Source of the DNA: Lichenostomus cassidix | Lineage: Eukaryota; Chordata; Aves; Passeriformes; Meliphagidae | Assembly (NCBI GenBank): GCA_008360975.2 | Contig: CM039211.1 | Span: forward strand, 48,854,077-48,918,076 | Length of the DNA: 64,000 bases | Direction of reading: 5' to 3' | In this document: piece by piece, positions 1 to 12,400 of the stretch | Position numbering within the stretch: position 1 is the first letter of the stretch | Layout: every line of letters starts with the position of its first letter | Made by a program: the position numbers and the translations under genes | The notes under the pieces: generated by a model | Seen by the model: the letters and a program-made list of their open reading frames with translations, nothing else | What the model was told of the DNA's origin: nothing | The model's database searches: none

Positions 1-705
1 GGGAGAAAGTCCTTTTTGGTGGAGAGAAAGCCCTTTTTGGTGGAGAGAAAGCTGACCTCTCACGAGCTTCCTGATGAAGGCACATTATCTCATTACGTGA
101 CTGCTGAATGTCTCGCGTGTGAGTCAGAACAAATGAATTTTCCAGTTTTGAAGCCATGATGTCATGCTCAGTGTTTGGACAGTCCTGACTTTGTGAGACC
201 TTGGCATCCCAACCTGCCCCAGGTTTGAGCGCTTGGACAGCAGTAGCATTTAACAGGCATTGCTGGTAGAGGAGAGCATCACTAATGGGGCCACATTTTG
301 GCCACACTAAGAACCTAGAAGACAGGGGATACTGCCTGTAGGTAGTAGCTACACTGACATTTGAAGAAATTAGTTCCATGTTGCTAGGTCCTGAATATTG
401 CATCGTTACATCAAGGCAGGTTGGTAAAAAATTGGAAAATTCCTTGTTTGGATTATCAACTTGAGCAGTGTTGTAGGCTGTTTTATACAAATTGTATTCA
501 GCTCCACGCACCATACGGTTAGGGAGAAAAAGGGCAGCTGCTTGTGTAGCTTCCATCATCTCTCTCTCTTTATACTCTCTCTCTAGCATAATGTTCTCCA
601 ACTCTTTATCAGCAAAAGCCCGTCTCTTTCTCATCCTGTCACTTACAGGAGGTGGCAAGGGCGAATTCCCTCCCAGGTAAGAGTCTGTTGGAATAGGACG
701 GTAAC
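1..705 (-). CDS. DMRT2: DMRT2, last coding exon (partial, runs off left edge)
   Basis: This is the 5' part of the final exon of doublesex/mab-3 related transcription factor 2, a nuclear DNA-binding protein involved in somite patterning. On the minus strand a pyrimidine-rich stretch ending TTTTAG precedes the exon, and the frame stays open for all 705 bases. The first two bases complete a Gly codon split with the previous exon (residue 151). Recognisable DMRT2-specific blocks follow: a basic, charged region with MRKRRAFADKELENIMLERE from about residue 175, then MQYSG, SNMELISSNVSVATTYRQYP and LVWPKCGP (Trp about 285). These are well outside the DM domain and diagnostic of DMRT2. About 385 residues are encoded in the window; the known protein is roughly 560 long, so the C-terminal third lies beyond the edge. 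The last visible codons form a short tandem repeat (AFSPPKR twice). Confidence 0.95.
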
Positions 706-2293
706 CTAAAAGAACAAAGCAGCATTAGGAATGAAACCATTTAGGAAAGACATTAAAGCTGGGTTAGTACAACAGCTCCATGAGCCAGTCCCATCAACCA
801 CTGAGCACTTGCCTCAGACCCTGGTCACCATCAGCTCCTACAGAAGTCACCATGGCACAGATGCTTAGCAATCAGGCACATTCAGTTCCTCAGCACAGAT
901 GAACAAGCCCTGCTTTTTTGGCATATGTAGTACCCTTCAAAGCTAGCTGATCAGTAACTTTTTATAAAAGCAGTTCCAAACAAACAGATCAATGAGGGAG
1001 GGAAAAAAAAAGAAAAAAAAAAAAAAAGGCAAAGCTCTGCTGTGTATTATGACTGGTATTCCATCATGAAGCTTAAGGAGAGAGATAACTTTTCATTTTT
1101 AGCACGTATGGGAAACAAAAAAGTTTATTTCTTCTGAACTAGAATTTCAATAAAAATTGAGTTCCCAGTTATTCAATAACCAAGTTACCTGGCTTAATTT
1201 AAGATAACATATACGATCCAATCCCACTTGCTCTACCCAGACAAGTAATTCCATTAAATTAATGGAACTATTTACAGGAGTCAGGAGAACAGGGCTTTAC
1301 CTGTTTTAACCCCCATTTCTCTCACACAGGTCTCCCCTTTTCCAAGGAAGATACCTATATCTACAGCTGGTGTCTCTCCTATTTTCTAAAGATGAATTGC
1401 TACGCACACATTGCTAGAGATGGTAGAAAATCACGAGGAGAACTAGGAGAAAAGAAAAGAGACAGTTAAGATAAATTAGAGGAAAGAATACAGAAGAGTT
1501 TTCAAAAGAGTGAACTCTAGATGTAAATTAGAGGTTTCCAAAAGGACCAAATATTAAGCTTACACAGGCAAAGAAAAGAGCTTTCTGTTTCAGAAAAAAA
1601 AATAGAATTGAGAAGTAAAATGATTTATAGGGAAACAGTTTGGAAAGTAACTACAGTAGACATAGGAATAAATATGTGCACGATCCCAAGAGGAAGTGGG
1701 GAACAAAATACACCCTTTCACTAAAATACCTATCTTTAAAATGTCATTCTTCTACAGTTAATATTTTAGACAGTGAAAAGATTGAGCACCCTAATATGCA
1801 GCTCGTACTATTGATAATGTCGCAAATGGTACTGCTGTGTTAGGCATTCAGATAAAAAGAGAAAATTAACTAATGCATTCGTTTGCTGATAAAAATACTC
1901 GCGAATAAATTACCCTGCGAATAAACTACCCTGCACTGAAAAACGCTGCTGGGTAGCCATGCAAAAAGACTACCAGCTTGTAACAGTAACTCTCAAATTT
2001 CAAACTACCGTTGCTAGCATTTCAGGCATTGTTTTGGACGGAGAGGGCAAGGAATTGAAATTCTGCCACATCGATTCAAGCCTCGAAGGGCAGGAGCCTC
2101 GGTCGCCCGGCGCTGGCAGCGAGGCGCGCTTTAGCGCTTGTTTCGGGATAAAACGCTGCATTTCATGCGCGATCCCCAGCAGACGCACCTCGGACGGGCG
2201 GTCAGGGTCTTCCTGGGGCAGAGCAGGGTTTCCCCGCTGCCAGCGGTGCGCCAGGGCAGAGGACAGCCGTGGAGGGGCAGGCGATGCGCTTAC
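706..2293 (-). other. DMRT2: DMRT2 intron between middle and last coding exons
   Basis: This is a 1588-bp intron. The donor is GTAAGC after the codon run for SILE, and the acceptor is TTTTAG before the codon for Tyr152. The interior is AT-rich and holds a poly-A/GA tract near 1000-1028 and a short tandem repeat of about 17 bp near 1900-1935. I see no coding sequence in it; the short open frames are chance. Confidence 0.85.
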
Positions 2294-2396
2294 CTTCCAG
2301 GATGCTCTTGGCCAAGAGGCTGGGCGTTCGGACGTGCCTCTGGTAGACGGCTTTGCGCTCCAGACTTGGCTGCTTCCCCGTCAGCCCCTTCTTGTC
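2294..2396 (-). CDS. DMRT2: DMRT2, middle coding exon
   Basis: This is a 103-nt exon encoding residues 117-150 plus the first base of codon 151. It begins DKKGLTGKQ and ends [11 protein letters not shown], the conserved segment that directly follows the DM domain in DMRT2 orthologues. The acceptor is CTGTCTTAG and the donor is AAG followed by GTAAGC. Phases agree on both sides: the upstream exon ends on a complete Glu codon, and the downstream exon supplies the last two bases of Gly151. The exon is too short to stand out as an open frame alone; it was identified from homology and splice signals. Confidence 0.93.
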
Positions 2397-2493
2397 CTAA
2401 GACAGGATCGGACGGCGCCGTCAGACCGGGGCCGCCCTTCCCGGCCAGTCCCTTCCCGGCCAGTCCCGTCCCGTCCCGTCCCGTCCCCCTCAC
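2397..2493 (-). other. DMRT2: 97-bp G-run mini-intron of DMRT2
   Basis: This very short intron directly follows the DM-domain exon. On the transcript strand it starts GTGAGGGG and continues with a tandem GGGAC repeat (four G-triplets at about 2464-2487), then two copies of a GGGA-containing unit with ACTGGCC. The acceptor is CTGTCTTAG. Runs of three or more Gs near the donor are known to help define short GC-rich vertebrate introns, so the repeat may act in splicing. That role is inferred. Confidence 0.8.
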
Positions 2494-2841
2494 CTCGGTG
2501 GCCTGTTGCCGTCGGAGCGCCACCTGGGCGGCCATGACGCGCTGCCGCTCCACCACCAGCAGGCAGTTGGCGCACTGGCAGTCGCGCCAGCGGCAGAACC
2601 GCTTGTGTCCCTTCAGGCACGACACCACGCCGTGGTTGCGGCACCGGGCGCACTTGGGCGTGCGGCTCAGCTTCCGCGGTTCGCCCCGCCGAGGAGCGGC
2701 CGCCGCCTCCTCGCCTTCTTCCTCCTCCTCTTCCTCCTCTGGGCCGGTGCTGCCGCGCGGCGCGCCGGGTGCCTCGTCCGGCTCCCCTTCCAGGCTCTCC
2801 ACGTCGATCTCCCAGTCGACAGCGGCGCGTTCTTCAGCCAT
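2494..2841 (-). CDS. DMRT2: DMRT2, first coding exon with DM domain
   Basis: This exon encodes residues 1-116. The chosen ATG (2841-2839) sits in a strong Kozak context (GAGCCATGG) and gives an N-terminus with WEIDVESLE, a DMRT2 signature. An acidic run (about 34-45, mostly Glu) is followed by an Ala stretch and then the DM domain (about 59-116). The zinc ligands are visible: C64, C67, H70, H79, C83, C88, C90 and C93, followed by the basic recognition helix [22 protein letters not shown] domains bind the DNA minor groove and dimerise. The frame extends upstream, but only to a GTG codon, and an acceptor lies 18 nt before the ATG, so the longer form is unlikely. The exon ends on a complete Glu codon before GTGAGG. 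Its N-terminal acidic region is shorter than I expect for the mammalian protein. Confidence 0.95.
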
Positions 2842-3700
2842 GGCTCCTCGGTGGCGCAGCTGCAAGAGAGGGGTCAGGCCGCCCGCCCCCGCGGCGGAAC
2901 GGCAGCCGGAGCGCGCCCGGCTTCCGAGGTGCCCGCCTGCAGCCCCGCCGAGATGCACCCCCGTCGGAAATCACGGCAGAGCCCGCCTGGGATGTCGTCT
3001 TCTCCCTTACTGTCAGCTTGGGTCTCTTACGCACGACCCACGCGGGGCTCAGTTTAGCCACGACAGACGCCTTCCCCCCTCCCTGCCACCCCGGCTTGCG
3101 AGGAATTGTGATCGCCCGCCGTAGGCAGGAGCGCGTCTCCTGCAGCAAAGGATGCGGGAGGAACAGTCCCAGGGCAATGCCTAGCGCTGCAGCACTGCGA
3201 GTGTCAGGTCTCCACAGGGTCCTGCTTATTACAGGAGCCTGAAAATCCTCCTGCCAGCTGCGTTCAGACTTGGGAGACAGGCAGAAGACAGCTGGACTTC
3301 ACACATCGCCCCTGTCCGCTCCAGCAACCAGGGGCAGCATGGGCTCCTAGAGCTCTTTGCGGAAGCTGCATCTTCAAATCCCCACCTGCTCCCACACGAC
3401 CTCCCCTTGTTCCTCGTCCTTGCTCTTGCACACTGCACTTACCAAAGGCAGGTGGTGCAGGAAGCACGCAGCCCACAGCTCCCCGCAGTTCGCAAGGCGC
3501 CCTTCCCAAGACCGGCCGGAGACAAGGGACTCCCGATTCCCGCACCTGGGGCTGGACAGGACCCCTGGCAGCCGGGACGCCGCACCGTCGGGGGAAAGGC
3601 TGTTTGGCGGGCCCGTGCGGTGTGCCGCTAAGGGAGAGCGCTGTCCGCGCCGGGGATGGCACCGAGCTGAGCCCGCCGCGCCCGCCCGAGGAGCAGCGCC
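2842..3700 (-). promoter_or_regulatory. DMRT2: DMRT2 5' UTR: predicted intron 1 and non-coding exon 1
   Basis: A strong acceptor (CCTCTCTTGCAG, ending at 2860) lies 18 nt upstream of the DMRT2 ATG, with a plausible branch point (CCTGAC) before it. A strong donor (CTTTG followed by GTAAGTGC) lies at 3442-3441. Together they predict a 5' UTR intron at 2860-3442 and a non-coding first exon from 3443 up to an undetermined start site, guessed at 3650-3700 from the CCAAT boxes beyond. DMRT2 genes are known to have a 5' non-coding exon. The right-hand limit is a guess. Confidence 0.45.
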
Positions 3701-3755
3701 CGCCGCCGCCGCCCCGCCGCGATATCAGCGCCCGCCGCCGCCGCCCGCGCCGCCC

Positions 3756-3791
3756 ATTGGCCGCCCGCCTCGCGGCCGCCGCTCCCATTGG
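3756..3791 (-). promoter_or_regulatory. Paired CCAAT boxes in DMRT2 promoter
   Basis: Two ATTGG pentamers (3756-3760 and 3787-3791), each in a CCCATTGGCC context, read as CCAAT on the minus strand. They are spaced 31 bp apart, about three helical turns, a spacing typical of cooperating NF-Y sites. They lie in the most GC-rich part of the island, about 0.9 kb upstream of the DMRT2 ATG and about 0.3 kb upstream of the predicted donor of exon 1. No TATA box is obvious. NF-Y binding is inferred. Confidence 0.5.
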
Positions 3792-6470
3792 CCCGCGCGG
3801 CGGCAGCCCCGCCCCCCGCGCGTGTGCCGGCCGCCGCTCGTGGGTGCGGGCGGGCGCGGGGCGGAAACGGGAGCGGCGCACGGTGCGGTGGTGAGCTTTC
3901 ATTTCGGGGCGAAAAAGGAGAGAGAAAGGAAAGCGAGGAAGAAAAAGTAGAGCCCCTGATTATGGCAGCTAAGAAACACGCTCCGCAGGCGAGCGGCGTC
4001 CCCCTACTGGAGGAGCTGGCCGGGGGCGCAGTTTTAAGAGTCTCAAACAGCCACCGGGTTTTTCGTTTGCGGTCGTTGCCGTTGCTTCACCCGGGAGTAG
4101 AAGGTACGCGTCGCAATGGCCTTTTTTCCCGAGCCCGAAAATGCTGCGAAATCCTTTCCTTTCGGGAATTAAGGCGAGGAAAAATACTCGTATATTTTTT
4201 AACATTCCCTCCCTTCATTGGGAACGTTTTCCACCGACCACCTATCTGCAAAGTAACTTTCTTCCCGCCCCTCCCGGACGGACGCTGCTCTTTGGGAGCT
4301 GTGTAATGTCCGTTTTTTCCCAAATCAGAGAGCGATCGAAATTGTGACCCACAAAGTCTCAGTCGTGCCATTGAGAGGCTACAGTTCCGTGCTTCCACCG
4401 CTGAAAATGGCAATTCCCAAGATGCAGAAATAGACAGAATACACCACAGCCACGTTCAGCACTGGGCAGGGGAAAAACTGGTGAATCTAAACGGATTTTG
4501 CCCAGGAAAAAAAAAGTAAAGACATGTGGGAGAGCACTAGTTTCCCACCAGTGTGTACTGATTGAAATCTAACGATATGCAGAATATATGGCCGCAACTC
4601 GTTTCCTGAAAAGGGAAAATATTTCATCCTTTCCCTGAGAAGCGCATGTGTGTAATAAATACTGACAATATTCATGTATATAATAAACGCGGGCATCCAC
4701 TCACGGTAAGCACACGGACCAGCTGCCGGACACCGGTTCGGCACGGAAAAACCCTGCTCTTGCAGCCCTTCGGGACAGAGGCCACAGCGCGAGTGGCGGG
4801 CAGCTCCGTGACGCGGCGAGGGCCCGGCGCCCGGAGCTTCCAGCTCCGCTGCAACCCGGACAGGGCACCAGCCCTCCCCTTCGCCCAGAGGTATGCGGGC
4901 ACCCGCGAGGAGGGCGGATTTGTCACCAGGGAGGTTTGTCCTCCTCGGGCGGCACCGCCGGGAGAGCGGGGAGAAGGAAACGCATCCCCCGACGGCAGGT
5001 ATTATTATTCATCTCAAAAGAGAGCCCGGCTACTGTTTGACTTACAAGCATGACTAAAAGGCAAATACCCAAGGAATTCCACTTTCCCCCTTGGGGTCCC
5101 TCTTAAAAGGCACAAGCATGACAAAGGACCTGCTAGGTTAGGAAACAGAAGTCGCCTTTGTCTGTAAACCGACACCAAATTACAAAGTACGATTCTGCGG
5201 TCCGCTGGAGTAAATTACAAAACAGTTCGCCTCCTGTTTACTTTATCCACAGGGAGCTGTGAAACCCAGCCACGATTTTAAAACTTGTTTGTATAACTTT
5301 CTTCTACTCCCGTTGTTTGCGCTTGGCTCCGCAGCGCTTTTGAGCTCCCCTCCAGCCACTCCTCTCTCTCCCGCTTGGACGAAGAGGTGCCTCTGCCGTC
5401 CTCCGGCGGGACGCACCCGCGGGAGAAGGCGGAAAGCGATCTACGGCACTGCCGCTCCCACCCTCCTGGGACCTCCTCTCCCATTCAGTCCTCCGTTTTG
5501 GGCCGCGGTGTCAGCCGTGCCCGCTGTGAGCTGACATGGGCAGGTGCGGCGCCGTGCCGTGCTGGGAAGGACGCTGATTTCCACGCGAGGGGAGGCTTTG
5601 AAGCCCGCGATGTGCAGCTGTGCATCCACCTGCCCCGCATAGCGCTCCCAAGCTCAGCGTTCCGCCATCGCGTCAGCCCTGGTGCCTGCGGGTCCCCGTG
5701 CCTGGCGCCGAGACCTGGGCCCAGGGTGGCTGAGGTGTTCCGGGGCTCCTTCAGAGCCTCCGCCGCGCACCTTCACCCTTGCCTCCCCCCGCCCCGAGCG
5801 CTGCCACGGGGATCCCCCCGGGAGCCTCGCTGCCCGAGGCGGATGGGCATGTGCCAGACCCCGAAGGGGACCGAGGATGGGTCCTCAGGCCTCGCAGGCG
5901 GCGGCGGGGCTGTGTCACTTGCAGCAGCGCCCTTTCCCGAGGGGCGGAGGAGCAGCCCCGGGGCACTGTAAGGGCTGCACCCTCGCCTCGCCCAAAGACT
6001 AGCGGCCCCGGGGCGGCCAGCGCTAGGCCCTGCTTTGCATCATGGCTCTGTGGGCAGGTGCAGGTGCAAGTGCCGCAGTCCCTCGGCCTTCCCAGCCCTC
6101 CCTTCCTCCAGGGAAATTTATTAGCGAGGTTAGGGCAGGCTAACCAAACGGCAGCTCCGGGCGCAATTTACCAGGAGGAATGCTTTGATCCTGCCCTCTC
6201 TCCGCAGTGTCGAGGGCAGATTGCGATGACAAATGCGGAGGATCCCAGCCGCTTGTTGGGTCAGAGATGTTACCGTTTAATCTGAAACAAATTGCTCCTG
6301 CCTGCGCCCGGCCCGCCGGCCCCTTCCTTGCCTTCCCCGGGTCCCGGTGCCCGAGAGGAGCTCCCGCCCTGCCTGCGCGGTGCGCGCCCGCATGCAGCGC
6401 AGGATCGGGCCCGGACCGAAAGGTTCTCCTCCGCGACTTGCCGTAAATTTGCTACAGCGAAGATGTTGAC

Positions 6471-9400
6471 ATTTTGCGGGTGATCTCAACTGCGGGAATT
6501 AGGGGAGGGGTATCGGGAAAAAGATTTTTTAAAAATAAGAAAAAAGACTCAAAGACATTACCTTTTCCCATATTATCCAGTCAATACAAACTGTGATTTC
6601 TTTTGCAGTTTCCTTCCATTAAAATGTGGATTTATGCATGTATATTAGACTCCCACCGTCTCTTGTAAATAGCAGTTAAGTAAACCCTAGCACTAAAATA
6701 AACCTGGATAAGATTCTTATCCACAGCATAGACCTTTCTGAATTTCTGAATTGTACCCTAGAACGTTTTAAACAAGGAAGTTTTTCGGTTTGGAGTTTTT
6801 TGCGGTTTGGAAGGGGTTTTTTAACTTTCTGTTTTAAGTGAGCATTTAATTGTTTACTCTTTAAATATATTGCTGCCTAATATATTTGTAGGGAGAGTCA
6901 GGGGAGGAATTTTCTGTTATTCCTGTATGCCAGTCAAATAGATAAAATAATTTTATGAGGATAACATATTATGAGGAGGTAAGAAATGTTGAGGTAATAT
7001 ATTCATTATAGCATGAAATGGAAGAAAATTGTATTGAATGTGACAGTGATACCATTGCCTTTGTAAGAACTATTGCTTTGGCAAGGAGGGCAAGGGTTAG
7101 CCTCTTTATAGCAAGGCTTGCTTATCGTACCAGGATAATCTTCTGTCCTACTAAACTGGAATGATAGCAAAAGTAGTTTGGGTGAATGGAGCAGAACTGC
7201 CACTTCTGACACAGTTAGTGAAAGCCTGACAGAAAGTCCAGAGTCATCAGTGAAAGCATTCACATGGACATAGACATCTTTGGATTTGGCACAGAGTGCA
7301 GCAGAGTTTCCCATTTACACTCCTCACCCTGGCAACTGAGCTCGCAGGAAGGAAGAGGGATGAACTGTAAAGGATGGCCAGCTTTATTCTCTGTGGCTGG
7401 AAGCTCTGTTTTGGTACATCTGCTCACTGGGGATGTACCAAGGGGCCACAATTTGGCCCATGCCTCTGCAAACAGGACCACAACATCCTGGTGATCATTC
7501 GATGAAGCAAAAAAACCACATTTCAGTGAAATAGAACTGCCTCTTCTGCAGCCTCCAGATTCGTGGCCAGGGGATATGAGGGCAGACCTAGAGAGACTCT
7601 AAGTCCAAACCAGTCCAAACCCATCCCCATAAAATCCTGTGCTAAAATTTTGAATTTAAAAAAAAGGGGGGGAGGGGGAGGCAAGAGGAGGGTTTGTGTG
7701 CCATTCGTATCAGCTTTGCTGTGGCTCATAAACAAGGCTGCCCTGTGGTTTGCCAGCATTTAATAAGCCAGTAGACGTTTGGCAGGTCTCTTACTAAAAT
7801 GTACTAGAAAGTTGGATCAGCTCTCAGCATGAATATCAAGAATCCACTATGCAAGCAGTGAGCACAGCAAATTGTCAAGTCAGCAACTAATGTACTTCAC
7901 TATAATCTTCCCAAATGTCTTAAGTAGTTTGGCAAATCTCTTGTTGCAATAAATTCTAGTGAAGTTTTGGGGTTTATTTTTTTTCTCAGCATATGGCCTT
8001 AAAAAGTTACTTAGCCAAGAATATTTTTAGAGTCGATGCAGAGTTTGCTGGAGATGTTTTCTCAAAATTTGTTTGCACTCTGGCAGTTTTATTCAAATGT
8101 CAACCAGATGCAGAAAGTGTGGGGGTTGGGGTTTTATTTTACAGTCCTGGAAAGTAAAGGTCAAGTTTCTGCAACATAAATTGTCCTTTTGATTGCCATA
8201 TTTTAGCAGAAAAACGAGAAGTCTTACTAGTAAGCTAGTTTGTGCTGTTTTGTTTTGTTTTGTTTTGCTTTGCTTTGTTTTGTTTTGTTTTGTTTTTCTT
8301 CCCTCAGGATTCATTATAATCGTATGCAAAATATTTTAAATGCCAATAAGACACCTGCTAAATCAAATAAGTTGGGTAGGCTATGCTGTGCTTAGCAGTA
8401 AAAGTTCAATCATGTAACTGCAACTAGCCAGATTGTAGCATTGCAGTCTCTGAGCAGCCCTACTGAAATTAATAGGATGACCTGAGGTAGCAGCCAACAT
8501 GAAAAATAGCATCAAAATCTGGCATTGTATCAGATAAAACAAGCCAACCAGCGTTTATGGGTGCAGAGTCCCCTTCCACAAGACTTTAGGTGATGTTTGA
8601 GGTAGAAGATATTTCTGCTACTATACAAATAAAATCAGAGCACTTTGAAATCCTTTTTCGTATTTTTATTTTCTTCTATTTTGGCTAGTACTTCTGCAAT
8701 GGCATGGGGATAATCTGGGAGAATCAGAAAACACAGAGTGGACAGTGAAATAAGTATGTATCTTTAGGACCCTGGAAGAAGAAGTCCTTCACTGAAGGTC
8801 GTTTAAGTAACCCAAACAGAGTGGCAAAATTTTTTAATATGCCACACTTTGTCTGAACAACATTCCTGCCAAGCATTGTGGAGACAGGATGAATATCACT
8901 CCTTCCAACCTTTGTCTCAGCCACCATCATTGGGACCTCTGGCTCTATCTAGGGTCAACACAAATGGAGGGCTGACAACAATGTCACCTTCTGAAGGGGT
9001 GGTATTGCCACCACAGGAGGAGAAGCTGGTGCCCTAGCTGAACACAGCACCTACCTGCTAGGGGACATTTAGGACCATCTCATTTGCTGTTTCTTTTGCC
9101 CTGCTTTTGGTGCACTTCTTGTTGCAGTGCTAAGAAGTGGCTTTGCACGCACTCTTGCTAGGCAGAAGTTTTCATGATCTTGTGAATTGTCCCATAGCAG
9201 AAGGGAGCTGAACTGAAGTATCCATTCTTTTTCTGACTTATACCTGTGAAGAGGAACACAGGAGCTGTAACTGCTTCAAACTCATTTCCTCTCACAAGGG
9301 CACCTGCTTATTGACAGGCTTTGGTTCTTGGAATAGATCCTGGTCATATCTCTAGCCTGAGAACACCCTTACCAGGCATTTAACATCGTAGCTCAAAATG

Positions 9401-12400
9401 TCCATATGTCAGATTTATCTGGATGCACCATTTTTTTAAATCATCAAAGAGAAAGCAAGCAGTACGTCACATTATTCCTACAGTAGACAGATCATTGTTA
9501 GCATGGAATTTATTATGAATATATATTTAATGAGTGCTGTGTTTGTTATTATAAATTTATTATTATAAATAATAAAGTCTAGGTGAAAATCTAAGGCATG
9601 AAGTCTTCCTGAAAGGTGCAGTCATTGAGTATTCTGGGATCAAACTTTTCCCTTCATTCCACACAGACACCCCATTGAAATCCTTGTGATTAAATGGGCA
9701 TAAATCTGAGTTTAACATATTGCAGATGTGTATACATATATTAAGAACATTAGATGCATTGTACTTTAAAATGCCATTTTGCTTATGGTATTTTTTCAGC
9801 ACTTATGATTACTGGCAATAATAAAAAAGACTATCCCACAAAGTACACTAAGATCATATGACAGGGGACACTGTCATCTACTTCATGATTTAATATCCAT
9901 AACACTTAGGTAATTCATGATCTCTGGACATCGAAGATCATATCAACTATGCAGAGCGTCAAACCACTCAGTGCATAAAATGAACCATTTCTAGGAGTGA
10001 AGGTCTATAACCAGCTCTGCCCTGCTGAAGTCAACAGAAAATCTCCTGTGCCAGCTGGGGGGGAAATCGGGTAAAGCCCACATTTAATTAATTTTGCCTT
10101 AAAGGAGAAGACCACATGCTGTTCAGAGATTCTGCCTGCACTCTATGACCAGTTCACTGGTAGTATGATCCACAAAACACTGGGCTTAAAGAGTTTCTCG
10201 CCAGTTCTTCTTTGACTGTTCAGCTCAAAAAGGTGAGAGAAGCTGCTGTGCCACAGGGCTGGGGCAGAACTGTCTTGTTGACTTTGTTCTGCGCATCTCC
10301 ATCTCCTCTGTGACTCTCACCCAAAGGATATATTCTTTAGGGGACACTTCCCTGGTCTATAGGGGACATTATTCATCCTCTGCTGGACAGCAGCACAGAA
10401 ACACTAGCACATCAGCCAGAATTTCCATCCAGTTGATACCATCTGGTTTAACCATATACTAGAATCCTGAATGACACACATTCAGGATATCATTCAGGAT
10501 ATATATCGGGGGATATATACCTATAAATTACTAGCTCCCTTTTTTAAATAGTGATGAGAAAAGTCTTTCAAATACATTTATGATAGCGAGACACACACAA
10601 ATAAGTGGTTCAGGAAAAAAATTATTAATCTAAAATTTTTACCAATAAGTAAGAACATGTGATAATGTGTCCAAGGCCCAAGTTGTTTGTAGTGGTGTGC
10701 TTACTTGCAAAATGAGGCATCACTCCAACAACACACCAGATTTTCAGGCCATAATGATGAAACCAATGTTATCTATAATCAGCCCACCAAATGATGTGCA
10801 ACAATAGGAGATACACCCTAGCCTCAAGTGCTGGTGAGCAAATTCTACTTCATTCAGACAGAGGCACCATAAAATCCTCACCATGAAATTGTGGAAGTAA
10901 GCAGCAGCTTGCCCATAACTGCCTCAAAGCCAGATTGCATCCACTTAGGGATAAGTGCAACATAAATGTGATAATCTCTTGCTGTCCAGATTCCTTCCAG
11001 CTTATCTTTGGCTATACATCATGCAACTCTTAAAATCAGTGGAATTATCATACATTAAAAGGACCATATTGCAGGTGATTGCAGGAACATGACTGTCTCT
11101 TAGTACAAGAAAAAAAATTCCTGGGATCTAGAAATAAATGTTTTTCTAGTCAAGAATGAATTTAATCAAATTTTTACTTCTTTTTTTTTTTTTCCCCTGC
11201 CTTTTCTGCTGAGGAATAATTTTAAGCCTGGGACAATCATACTAGGAAAGGTTTAAGAGCAATAAGATTTTCATCGCAACTGAACTGCAAATAATGTGGA
11301 TGTAAATCAACAAGTAAGATCTTATTTTCATTTGTGCAGGAGCAGAATGTGCCCCCCCACACAAGGATATCACAAGTCAGTGGCCACTCTACCTGTGTTA
11401 TGTGTTAAGCCTGCCTGCCTAGCAGCAGGTAACACACACAGATACTAACAAAAGTAGAAAAGTCATTGTACATTATTTGAGAACTCTGTTCCATGATATA
11501 CCAGAATAATAATGGACAATAATAAATGAGAGTCCTCAGCTCTCGTCTTTGGCTGAATAGGTCTAGCTGAGTCAGAAAAGACCGTGTCTCGTTTTTCCAA
11601 TGTGTACTTTTGTTAGGTCAATAGAGAGACTCTTAGAGAGTGGTAATGTGAGCTGGGTAATGCGTGCAGGTTCTGGGGCTTTATTGTGTCCCTGCTATGT
11701 TAATTAGTATTAGGAACATGATGGATTGGCAACACATGTATTTTCTGAGTCTTAAACCAGCCCTGAGAGTTTAGCACTCCATTAGTTACACATCACAGGA
11801 ACACAGGGATGTTTACTTTAAAAAGTATCACTTACAAGAATGAAACATTCTAATTCATTCCTGATAGGGTCTGTTGGGAGCCCCCGCCCGACATTCAGGT
11901 CCTGCCGGAGGATGCTCCAGCCCAGCCCAGGGTCACACTGGGAATCCCACACCAAAAGTTTCTCCAAAGCACCTCTCAAGGGAGTGGGAGATGGAGAAGC
12001 ACCAGCCTGGACAAGCAGATATTTTCTCTCTGCAGCTTATCTGGTAGAGAGGATAGGAGCCAGGAGATTGGTGTGAAGTGAGTAAGACACACCTCTCAGT
12101 GCAATTCCTCCACAGAAGAGAGGGCAGAGGAATAGACACAGCTGTTTCCTTCCCCTGGCCCTGACAGCCCTCTAGCCCCAAGAAATGCAACCATACCAGC
12201 ATACCAGCCAGCAAGAAAACTTTCTTCTCTGCATTCTGGAGGTGCAAATCAGCATGAAGGAGACGAAATTCCAAAAGAGACTCAAACCTCACAAAGAGCC
12301 AAAGAAAAATGATAGCGAGAGAGGCTGAATACAATTTTTTCCATAGCCAAAGCAAACAAAATGATCCTTCTATGCACCAAATAGCATAAAACCCTCAGCT

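Larger units (their letters stand above)
2040..6470. promoter_or_regulatory. CpG island over the DMRT2 promoter
   Basis: Base composition changes sharply near 2040 and 6470. Between these points the DNA is GC-rich with frequent CpG, densest at about 2300-3900 and again at about 4700-6450, with a more AT-rich dip at 4150-4700. Many long overlapping open frames on both strands follow simply from the lack of AT-rich stops; none has a recognisable domain apart from DMRT2 itself. The island extends about 2.5 kb upstream of the predicted first exon, as is common for developmental regulators. Confidence 0.7.

Noticed and set aside
2842..2958. N-terminal extension of DMRT2 in the same frame
   Set aside because: It would have to begin at GTG; no ATG is present in frame. 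A strong splice acceptor lies 18 nt before the real ATG, so this stretch is intronic.
2138..3124. Long open frame on the plus strand (328 aa), with overlapping frames nearby
   Set aside because: It runs antisense across the DMRT2 DM-domain exon inside a CpG island. It is rich in Pro, Arg and Ser with no domain, and exists because stops are rare in GC-rich DNA.
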